From DASZYF01 sp035545535 (GTDB lineage: Bacteria; Actinomycetota; Actinomycetes; Mycobacteriales; CAJCIY01), in the NCBI GenBank assembly GCA_035545535.1, contig DASZYF010000144.1, positions 1 through 12,456 of the forward strand: a stretch of DNA of 12,456 nt, read 5' to 3'. This document shows, piece after piece, positions 7,262-12,456 of this stretch. The translations under genes and the position numbers were made by a program. The notes below the pieces were generated by a model. It did no database searches. It saw only the letters and a list, made by a program, of their open reading frames with translations, and had not been told where the DNA came from. Each line of letters begins with the position of its first letter. Positions within the stretch are counted from its first letter, which is position 1.

Positions 7262-8382
7262 CGCTTCGGCAGACCGAGCACGCTGAGGAAGAAGCTGGCC
7301 AGCACCGTCTCGAAGCCGAGCATGAGCGCGACGAGCGACGGGACGAGCACGCGCATCGATGACGTGAAGTCGATGGCGCCGAAGTCCTTGGAGCTCCAGT
7401 GGGCGAATGCCGCGATCGACCCGCCGAGGCCGACGATCAACAGGAAGGCACCGACGAGCAGCCCGGTCTCGAGACGTACGAACTTGAACATGCGCTCGAT
7501 CCGCACGTCGGTCGGTAGCAGTCCTTGAGTGATGCCGAAGACCTTCGTGAGCACGGCGAAGACGACCGCTTGGAAGCCGACGACGACCGCGCCGCCGGCG
7601 AACATCAGCGTCTGCACGTCGAACGCGACGTCGCCGATCACCCGCTTGCCGGGCAGCAGAGCAACCATCGCGGCGAGCCCGAGCAGGATGAGGACGAAGC
7701 CGGGGTACAGGAACAGCCACCGCGGGCTGTACAGCAGCAGGAAGCGCAGGTGCCGCCACCCGTCGCGCCAGCTGCGCAGGTGCGGCGGGCGTGAGCGCCC
7801 GTCGGGCTGCAGCGTCGTCGGCACCTCGCGCAGGTCGAGCTTCGCCAGCTGCGCGCGCACGACCATCTCGCTGGCGAACTCCATGCCGGTCGTGCGCAGG
7901 TCCAGCGCGGCGATCGCGTCTCGCTTGAACCCGCGCAGCCCGCAGTGGAAGTCCTTGATCGGGCTGCGGAAGAACAGCCGACCGACGAAGGACAGCACCG
8001 GGTTGCCGAGGTAGCGGTGCAGCGGCGGCATCGCTCCGGGCGCGATGCCTCCCGCGAACCGGTTCCCCATCACGAGGTCTCCGCCGGCCCGCAGCTCGTC
8101 CAGGAACGGGCCGAGGCTGGTGAAGTCGTAGGAGTCGTCGGCGTCACCCATGATCACGAAACGCCCGCGCGCCGCGACGATGCCGGCCTGCAATGCCGCG
8201 CCGTAGCCCCGTACAGGCACATCGACCACGCGCGCACCGGCCCGCCTGGCGATCTCCTGCGAGCCGTCGGTGCTGCCGTTGTCGGCGATGAGCACCTCTC
8301 CCGGCACGCCGAGCGCCTCGATCGAGGCGCTCGCCTTCCGGATGCAGGTCTCAAGCGTCTCCGCCTCGTTGAGGCAGGGCAT
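7258..8382 (-). CDS. Membrane-anchored family 2 glycosyltransferase (polyprenyl-phosphate type)
   Basis: 374 residues from the first ATG. The catalytic domain (1 to about 205) has ADNGSTDGS at 33-41, DADDSYDF at 80-87 (DxD) and FHCGLRGF at 145-152. Four hydrophobic segments follow, at about 223-244, 257-283, 304-327 and 343-371. This layout matches the GtrB/DPM1-like enzymes that move a sugar from a nucleotide donor onto polyprenyl phosphate, supplying donors for GT-C-type enzymes such as the neighbouring membrane proteins. The start is doubtful: beginning at ATG 8382 (MPCLNEAETL) removes most of the first beta strand, which would read LELTVLMPCLNE. The frame upstream is G/C-biased but has no ATG, GTG or TTG. 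Candidates are CTG at 8394 and ATC at 8457, the latter with GGGGGA six bases before it. I report the conservative ATG; the true protein is probably 4-25 residues longer. Confidence 0.88.
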   Translation of the reverse strand: MPCLNEAETLETCIRKASASIEALGVPGEVLIADNGSTDGSQEIARRAGARVVDVPVRGYGAALQAGIVAARGRFVIMGDADDSYDFTSLGPFLDELRAGGDLVMGNRFAGGIAPGAMPPLHRYLGNPVLSFVGRLFFRSPIKDFHCGLRGFKRDAIAALDLRTTGMEFASEMVVRAQLAKLDLREVPTTLQPDGRSRPPHLRSWRDGWRHLRFLLLYSPRWLFLYPGFVLILLGLAAMVALLPGKRVIGDVAFDVQTLMFAGGAVVVGFQAVVFAVLTKVFGITQGLLPTDVRIERMFKFVRLETGLLVGAFLLIVGLGGSIAAFAHWSSKDFGAIDFTSSMRVLVPSLVALMLGFETVLASFFLSVLGLPKR

Positions 8383-8493
8383 GAGGACCGTCAGCTCGAG
8401 GGTCGCCTCGCCGGCCGTAGCAGCGACGCGAGGCCCCGCGGTGTCGTTCGTCGTGATGGCAGGTCCCCCGGAGCAGCGGTGCGGTCGGGCGAC

Positions 8494-8499
8494 AGGGTA
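8494..8499 (-). promoter_or_regulatory. Possible -10 box upstream of the membrane-anchored glycosyltransferase
   Basis: TACCCT on the minus strand fits TANNNT and lies in the 221-bp gap between divergent glycosyltransferase genes. Transcription would begin near 8486, about 29 nt before the ATC candidate start at 8457. No clear -35 hexamer is seen. I see nothing else in this gap beyond the ribosome binding site of the plus-strand gene. Confidence 0.25.
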
Positions 8500-8603
8500 G
8501 TCGCCCGATCCGTGCGTCCCGACAGAGCCGCGCGGTGCCCAGTGGTCGCGCGATCGTCTCGGGAACGGGATGCTTGGGGTGTGCTCGCCGGTGAGGAGGC
8601 CTC

Positions 8604-9314
8604 GTGAAGCTGTCCGTGCTGATGCCGGTCTTCAACGAAGAGGCCACGTTGCCGACCGTCCTCAAGCGCGTCCTCGACGTGCCGTGGCCGTGCGAGGTGG
8701 AGCTCGTCATCATCGACGACGGCAGCGCCGACCGGAGCCGCGCGATCCTCGACGACGTCCAGGACCCGCGCGTCGTCGTGCACGGGCACAGCCGCAACCT
8801 CGGCAAGGGCGCAGCGATCCGCACGGCGAGCGAGCTCGCCACGGGCGACTACATGATCATCTGCGACGCCGACCTCGAGTACGCGCCCGAAGAGATCCCG
8901 AAGCTGTTGAAGCCGGTGCTCGCGGGGGACGCCGACGTCGTGTACGGCACCCGCACGTTCTCGTCACACACCGCGTACTCGTTCCTCTACGTCATCGGGA
9001 ACCGGGGCGTCACGCTCGCGGCGAACCTGCTGTTCAACGCCTACATCTCCGACCTCGAGACGTGCTTCAAGCTGCTGCCACTGCCGCTCTACCGGGACCT
9101 CGACATCAGCGCAGCGGGGTTCGGCATGGAAGCCGAGGTGACCGGCAAGCTGCTCGGCCGCGGCATCCGTCCGTTCGAGGTGCCGATCAGCTACCGCGCG
9201 CGCAGCCGCGAGGAGGGCAAGAAGCTCACATGGCGGGACGGCGTCGAGGCTCTCGTCATCCTCACCCGTGAGCGCTGGCGCGCCGCACAGGACAAGCGCG
9301 CGTACCCCCGCTAG
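8604..9314 (+). CDS. Family 2 glycosyltransferase, DPM1-like (polyprenyl-phosphate sugar synthase)
   Basis: 236 residues, a single GT-A domain. It begins directly with the first strand (KLSVLMPVFNEEATL), followed by VIIDDGSADRS at 36-45, NLGKGAAIRTA at 65-75 and CDADLEY at 87-93 (DxD). YGTRTF and the later GFGMEAEVTGKLL and VPISYRARSREEGKK segments are typical of dolichol/polyprenyl-phosphate sugar synthases. No convincing transmembrane anchor is present, so it should be cytosolic or peripheral. Its product would be a polyprenyl-phosphate sugar for the GT-C-like proteins encoded nearby. The start is GTG at 8604, with GAGGAGG four bases upstream, a strong site. It is divergent from the membrane-anchored GT2 and convergent with a methyltransferase gene, the two stops overlapping in CTAG at 9311-9314. 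Confidence 0.93.
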   Translation: MKLSVLMPVFNEEATLPTVLKRVLDVPWPCEVELVIIDDGSADRSRAILDDVQDPRVVVHGHSRNLGKGAAIRTASELATGDYMIICDADLEYAPEEIPKLLKPVLAGDADVVYGTRTFSSHTAYSFLYVIGNRGVTLAANLLFNAYISDLETCFKLLPLPLYRDLDISAAGFGMEAEVTGKLLGRGIRPFEVPISYRARSREEGKKLTWRDGVEALVILTRERWRAAQDKRAYPR

Positions 9315-10117
9315 GAAGCGGCCCGCTGAGCGGTCTCCACGCGCAGCAGGTGCCAGATGCGGCGGAAGTTCGCCGCCGCGTCGATGTCGATGTGCGCGGG
9401 CAGCTTGCGCATGACGTAGCCGAACTCCTCGGAGTCGGGGTAGTCGTCGACGAACGATGCGTCGAGCAGCTCCCAACGGTGCTTGTGCTCGTCGAGGAGG
9501 TGCCCGAGGACCGCGGGGAACTCATCTTCCGTCCAGCAGTGCACGTGGAACGATCGCTCGCGTTCGAGCTCGAGCTTCGCCTTGAGCACGTCCTCGGACC
9601 ACGAGTCGACGGCGTCGCCCATCTCACGCAAGTAGGTCATCACGTGTGCGTCGTCGACCGACAGCGGTCCTCGCGCGTTGTCCTCGAGCAGGTGCTCGAG
9701 CGGCGTGCCGGGCCGGCAGGCGTCGAAGGTTCGCCGGCGGTCGGGAAGCAGCACGAGCGCGATGCCGCCGGGGATGAGCGCGCGGTAGATGTCATCGAGC
9801 ACGGCGATCGGATCGGCGACGTGCTCGAGCACGTGACAGGCGATGACGAAGTCGAGCGACGAGTCGGCGAAGGCGCTGAGCTTGTCGCGATCGAGGTCGG
9901 CGATCACGTGCGGCTTCGGGAACGGAGCGTCCCCGCCGAGCTCGGGGAACAGCGCGCGGTTCTTCTCGGGGTCCCACCGGTCGACGTACCGGACGCGCGC
10001 CGCTTCGCCCGCGATGGGGTACGGGTGGTGGCCCGGTCCGACCTCGATCCCGTCGCCGACCAGGAACCGCGCGAGGGCGAACCGGGCCGGGCTGCCGTCC
10101 GCCCATCTCGTCGCCAC
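9311..10117 (-). CDS. Class I SAM-dependent methyltransferase
   Basis: 268 residues. Motif I is IEVGPGHHPY at 24-33, followed by RYVDRWDPE (43-51) in the motif II region, HVLEHVADP at 95-103 and ALIPGGIALVLLPDRR at 113-128. The C-terminal half (about 150-260) is a mixed helical region rich in acidic and aromatic residues (SFHVHCWTEDEF) that probably forms the acceptor site. This methyltransferase type is common beside glycosyltransferases in polysaccharide loci and is likely to methylate a sugar or lipid-linked intermediate; the exact substrate is unknown. The start is GTG at 10117. No Shine-Dalgarno sequence precedes it, but a TANNNT hexamer ends six bases upstream, which fits a leaderless transcript. 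The stop TAG overlaps the convergent glycosyltransferase stop. Confidence 0.9.
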   Translation of the reverse strand: MATRWADGSPARFALARFLVGDGIEVGPGHHPYPIAGEAARVRYVDRWDPEKNRALFPELGGDAPFPKPHVIADLDRDKLSAFADSSLDFVIACHVLEHVADPIAVLDDIYRALIPGGIALVLLPDRRRTFDACRPGTPLEHLLEDNARGPLSVDDAHVMTYLREMGDAVDSWSEDVLKAKLELERERSFHVHCWTEDEFPAVLGHLLDEHKHRWELLDASFVDDYPDSEEFGYVMRKLPAHIDIDAAANFRRIWHLLRVETAQRAAS

Positions 10118-10123
10118 AGGGCG

Positions 10124-10129
10124 AGGCTA
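10124..10129 (-). promoter_or_regulatory. Candidate leaderless -10 box for the 9311-10117 methyltransferase
   Basis: TAGCCT on the minus strand (TANNNT) ends six bases before the GTG at 10117, so transcription would begin at the start codon. There is no ribosome binding site in between and no obvious -35 hexamer. The surrounding 10-mer CGTAGCCTCG also occurs on the plus strand at 12171-12180, upstream of the 2-oxoglutarate enzyme gene. Confidence 0.4.
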
Positions 10130-10272
10130 CGGGGCCGAAGGGGCCGCGCGATCGAAGCCACCCGCTCCCGATCGCCGTCGCCGCCGGCCGGGCCCGACAC
10201 GGGGGTGTGGCGGGCGCTGGGCGCGACTCACCGTCGCCATGGTGGGCGTCGCGGAGATCTCGGAGCACCTAC

Positions 10273-10278
10273 TACTGT
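10273..10278 (+). promoter_or_regulatory. Candidate leaderless -10 box for the 10287 glycosyltransferase
   Basis: TACTGT (TANNNT) ends eight bases before the ATG at 10287, with only pyrimidine-rich and GC sequence between, and no Shine-Dalgarno site. Transcription would begin at or within two bases of the ATG. It lies in a locally less GC-rich stretch (CACCTACTACTGTCT). No -35 hexamer is recognised. Confidence 0.4.
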
Positions 10279-10286
10279 CTGCGGCC

Positions 10287-11027
10287 ATGTCGGAGGACGC
10301 GACCCGTCCTAAGGTCATCGTGGTGATGCCCGCTTACAACGCGGCGCGCACCCTCGTGCGGACCTACCGCGACATCGACCGCAACATCGTGGACGACGTG
10401 ATCCTGGTGGACGATGCGTCCCCCGACGACACGGTCGCGATCGGCAACCTGCTGGAGCTGCCCGTCGTCGTCCACGGCACGAACAAGGGGTACGGCGGCA
10501 ACCAGAAGACGTGCTACGACACCGCGCTCGCGCGCGGGGCCGAGGTCATCGTGATGGTGCACCCCGACTACCAGTACGACGCGACGCGGATCCCCCAGAT
10601 GATCGAGCCCATCATCAGCGGGCGCGCCGACATGGTCTTCGGCAGTCGGTTCCTCGGCGACCCCCTCGGGGGCGGCATGCCGAAGTGGAAGTACGTGGCA
10701 AACCGGTTCCTGACGACGCTGGAGAACCGGGTGTTCGGCCTCAACCTCACGGAGTACCACACCGGATTCCGCGCGTACTCCGCGAAGCTGCTCCGCACGA
10801 TCGACTACCACGCGAACTCGGACGACTTCGTGTTCGACCAGGAGCTGGTCGCCCAGGTCGTCGAGCGGGGGATGACGATCGATGAGATCGCGGTGCCGAC
10901 GCGCTACTTCGCGGAGGCGAGCTCCGTGAACTTCAAGCGAAGCGTCACCTACGGGTTGGGCACGTTGCGAGTGCTGAGCCAGTACCGACGCCGCCAGAAG
11001 CATCGCACCAGGGGCGAGCGCCCTTAG
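10287..11027 (+). CDS. Family 2 glycosyltransferase, soluble DPM1-like subgroup
   Basis: 246 residues, a single GT-A domain: KVIVVMPAYNAARTL at 9-23, VDDASPDDT at 41-49, GTNKGYGGNQKTCYDTAL at 64-81, and HPDYQYD at 92-98 in place of the usual DADxQ, a substitution characteristic of one GT2 subgroup. YHTGFRAYSAKLL at 157-169 and DFVFDQELVAQ at 180-190 form the acceptor-side helices. The C-terminus is basic (QYRRRQKHRTRGER) and may contact the membrane. It probably makes a polyprenyl-phosphate sugar or adds one sugar to a lipid carrier. The frame is open far upstream. I choose ATG 10287 because it lies shortly before the first strand and behind a leaderless-type -10 box. An in-frame ATG at 10239 would add 16 residues and is the main alternative. 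Its stop TAG overlaps the TAA of the convergent gene by 4 bp. Confidence 0.9.
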   Translation: MSEDATRPKVIVVMPAYNAARTLVRTYRDIDRNIVDDVILVDDASPDDTVAIGNLLELPVVVHGTNKGYGGNQKTCYDTALARGAEVIVMVHPDYQYDATRIPQMIEPIISGRADMVFGSRFLGDPLGGGMPKWKYVANRFLTTLENRVFGLNLTEYHTGFRAYSAKLLRTIDYHANSDDFVFDQELVAQVVERGMTIDEIAVPTRYFAEASSVNFKRSVTYGLGTLRVLSQYRRRQKHRTRGERP

Positions 11028-12109
11028 ACCGCACGGGATGACGAGCGATCGAACGCCGCGATGACGATCGCGCCGTAGAGCCGCTCCACGCCTACGCACC
11101 GCAGGCCGAAGCTCTCCACGGCCGCGATGAGTGAATCGCGCGTGTAGTGGCTGATGTGCTCGTCGGCATACCCGTGTGGTTGCGCGACGGCGTAGAGCTT
11201 CTCGATCGTCGGCCAGACCGGAGTGCCGTAGTCCGGCGTGCTCACGATCAGGCGACCGCCCGGCCGGATCACCCGGACGAGCTCCGCGAGCGGCGACGGA
11301 TCCATGGGCACGTGCTCGATGACCTCGCAGCAGACGACGCAGCCGAACGACGCCGCCCGGAACGGCAGGTGAAACACGCTCGCTGTAGCGAAGCGGTTGA
11401 CGGCGAACCGCCGCATGTAGCGCAGCTTCGCGTGCACGACGTCGACCGAGACCGAGCCCGGCAGGTCGAGCGCCAGCTTGCCCGAGCCCGCACCGACGTT
11501 GAGCACCTCAGTGCCCGGGACGGCCGGCAGGAGGCGCGTCGTCAGGGCGTGACGGCGGCGCTGCCAGCGCCGCTGGGGCGGGAGCCTGGAGGCGAAGGCA
11601 CGCATGTCGTAGTCAGCCGCCTCGATGCTGTTGCGGGCCGACCAGTAGCGCGCGACGTCCCGCAGCCCGATGCGAGGCGCGGGCATCCCGGTGGCCCCCG
11701 CGACGGGGACGTCACGCGTGCGCCACCCGCCGAGCGCCGCCGTGACCGCCGTGCCGACCGCGTCCGTGAGGTGAGTGCCCCGCGCGACGACGTCGTCGGC
11801 CGCCGCGCGCGTCAGCAGGTGGAGCGGCGAGCTCGCATCGCCGGTGTCCAGCGACAGCCACGCACCCAGACGGCGCGCGACGCCGACCAGCCCGGGTCGG
11901 GCGAGCACGAGCAGCTCGGCGTCGTCACGCGCGTCCCAGAGCCCTCGGGCGAGGTCGGCGAGGACGGGAGACGGAGCCCGGACGACGAGCACGTGGGTAG
12001 CGCACGGGTCGGGCCCGCTGACGACGGGAACGCCGAGCGCCTGTGACAGCGGCGCGACGAGCGAGCAGACCGCACCGGCCTCCTGCGTCGTCACGATCCG
12101 CAGGCGCAC
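11024..12109 (-). CDS. SAM-dependent methyltransferase with unidentified N-terminal domain
   Basis: 361 residues. The C-terminal half is a class I methyltransferase: motif I VLNVGAGSGKL at 202-212, SVDVVH at 221-226, CEVIEHVPMDPSPL at 261-274, IRPGGRLIVSTPDYG at 281-295, and HISHYTRDSL at 318-327. This resembles methyltransferases acting on quinones, lipids or glycans. Residues 1 to about 150 form a separate alpha/beta-looking region (RLRIVTTQEAG, HVLVVRAPSP, AELLVLARPG) that I do not recognise. A basic segment (RRWQRRRH, 180-187) joins the halves. Given the neighbours, a glycan or lipid-linked substrate is likely but unproven. The start is GTG at 12109, where the first strand begins; a TANNNT box six bases upstream fits a leaderless transcript. 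The frame is open to 12316, but that would overlap the divergent gene and is low-complexity Arg-rich sequence. Confidence 0.85.
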   Translation of the reverse strand: MRLRIVTTQEAGAVCSLVAPLSQALGVPVVSGPDPCATHVLVVRAPSPVLADLARGLWDARDDAELLVLARPGLVGVARRLGAWLSLDTGDASSPLHLLTRAAADDVVARGTHLTDAVGTAVTAALGGWRTRDVPVAGATGMPAPRIGLRDVARYWSARNSIEAADYDMRAFASRLPPQRRWQRRRHALTTRLLPAVPGTEVLNVGAGSGKLALDLPGSVSVDVVHAKLRYMRRFAVNRFATASVFHLPFRAASFGCVVCCEVIEHVPMDPSPLAELVRVIRPGGRLIVSTPDYGTPVWPTIEKLYAVAQPHGYADEHISHYTRDSLIAAVESFGLRCVGVERLYGAIVIAAFDRSSSRAV

Positions 12110-12115
12110 CGGGGA

Positions 12116-12121
12116 ACCGTA
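12116..12121 (-). promoter_or_regulatory. Candidate leaderless -10 box for the 11024-12109 methyltransferase
   Basis: TACGGT on the minus strand (TANNNT) ends exactly six bases before the GTG at 12109, the same spacing as at 10117. No Shine-Dalgarno sequence lies between. It helps choose 12109 over the upstream starts of the open frame. Confidence 0.42.
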
Positions 12122-12172
12122 AGCCAGGCCACACGCGGTCGGACGACCCCGGTCGCATCGGCACGCCGGGCG

Positions 12173-12178
12173 TAGCCT
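12173..12178 (+). promoter_or_regulatory. Possible -10 box for the 2-oxoglutarate enzyme gene
   Basis: TAGCCT on the plus strand, within CGTAGCCTCG, fits TANNNT. Transcription would begin near 12185 and give a leader of about 57 nt. No -35 hexamer is evident; a TTGACC at 12205-12210 is not followed by a -10 at the right distance. Confidence 0.25.
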
Positions 12179-12241
12179 CGGGCCTTGGACTGAGCGGTCC
12201 TGTCTTGACCACTGCGACGCGAGATCTGAGGCGAGCACACC

Positions 12242-12456
12242 GTGACGACGACGGGTGAGGAGACGGCGTTCGGCGAGGGCTTCGGCCCGAACGAGTGGCT
12301 CATCGACGAGATGCACGAGTCCTACCTGGCCGACCCTTCGTCGGTCAGCCCGGACTGGCAGGCGTTCTTCGCCGCCCGCGGCAACGGCGGCAACGCCGGC
12401 GCCGTGGCCGCCCCGACCGCCGCTCCGGCGACCCCGGCTCCGGCGCCGACGCCGAC
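12242..12456 (+). CDS. kgd: Multifunctional 2-oxoglutarate metabolism enzyme (E1-type), N-terminal fragment
   Basis: The first 71 codons of a gene that runs off the right edge. Residues 13-47 carry the N-terminal motif of 2-oxoglutarate dehydrogenase E1 proteins (FGPNEWLIDEMHESYLADP, then SVSPDWQAFFAARG), which in the family helps bind the partner subunit. From about residue 48 the chain becomes an Ala/Pro/Gly-rich linker. In actinobacterial Kgd/OdhA proteins such a linker leads into an E2-type acyltransferase domain and then the thiamine-diphosphate E1 domains, giving a protein of about 1,200 residues. That architecture is expected here but not visible. It works in the TCA cycle in the cytosol. 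The start is GTG at 12242, with a weak GAGG ten bases upstream. It is unrelated in function to the glycan genes and marks the right border of that locus. Confidence 0.9.
   Translation, partial: MTTTGEETAFGEGFGPNEWLIDEMHESYLADPSSVSPDWQAFFAARGNGGNAGAVAAPTAAPATPAPAPTP

Noticed and set aside
7262..7759. N-terminal extension of the 329-residue glycosyltransferase
   Set aside because: The extension overlaps the membrane-anchored glycosyltransferase out of frame and is Arg-rich. GTG 7261 in a GTGA overlap sits immediately before the first strand of the fold.
9843..10286. Upstream extension of the 246-residue glycosyltransferase
   Set aside because: Most of it is antisense to the 9311-10117 methyltransferase and low in protein-like features. 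Only the 16-residue extension from ATG 10239 remains a real alternative.
12110..12316. N-terminal extension of the 361-residue methyltransferase
   Set aside because: It would overlap the start of the divergent 2-oxoglutarate enzyme gene and has no protein-like composition.

Overview
This is a very GC-rich window (roughly 70% G+C by eye, with strong G/C bias at third codon positions). Gene starts are mostly GTG and genes are packed with almost no spacing. It looks like chromosome from an actinomycete-type bacterium. The best taxonomic hint is the right edge: the N-terminus of the large actinobacterial Kgd/OdhA-type 2-oxoglutarate enzyme, a short E1-type motif followed by an Ala/Pro linker. A deep-branching actinobacterial class is plausible, but I cannot fix the taxon from sequence alone.

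Nearly everything else is a cell-surface glycan locus: five family-2 glycosyltransferases (one with two catalytic domains), three class I SAM-dependent methyltransferases, two polytopic membrane proteins of the DUF2142/GT-C-like type, and a partial coiled-coil protein at the left edge. Layout: 1-3231 is a minus-strand operon (coiled-coil methyltransferase, tandem-domain glycosyltransferase, partial coiled-coil protein running off the edge). 3359-6275 is a plus-strand pair of membrane proteins. 6272-8382 is a minus-strand pair (membrane-anchored GT2 followed by soluble GT2). 8604-9314 is a plus-strand DPM1-like GT2. 9311-10117 is a minus-strand methyltransferase. 10287-11027 is a plus-strand GT2. 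11024-12109 is a minus-strand methyltransferase with an unidentified N-terminal domain. From 12242 the 2-oxoglutarate enzyme gene runs off the right edge.

A plausible joint function is assembly and methylation of a surface polysaccharide or glycolipid. The DPM1-like and membrane-anchored GT2 enzymes would make polyprenyl-phosphate sugars. The polytopic proteins would use lipid-linked sugars on the outer face of the membrane. The large two-domain GT2 and the 329-residue GT2 would extend the chain, and the methyltransferases would modify or cap it. No flippase, polymerase, ABC exporter or nucleotide-sugar synthesis gene is visible, so the cluster probably continues to the left.

The most striking architectural feature is the junctions. 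All three convergent gene pairs overlap by exactly 4 bp at their stop codons, and the three same-strand junctions of the minus operons overlap by 4 bp (GTGA, GTGA, and CTGA for the gene without a normal start). Three genes have a TANNNT -10-like hexamer 6-8 nt before the start codon and no good ribosome binding site, which suggests leaderless transcripts. I found no tRNA, rRNA, CRISPR array, insertion sequence or intrinsic terminator.
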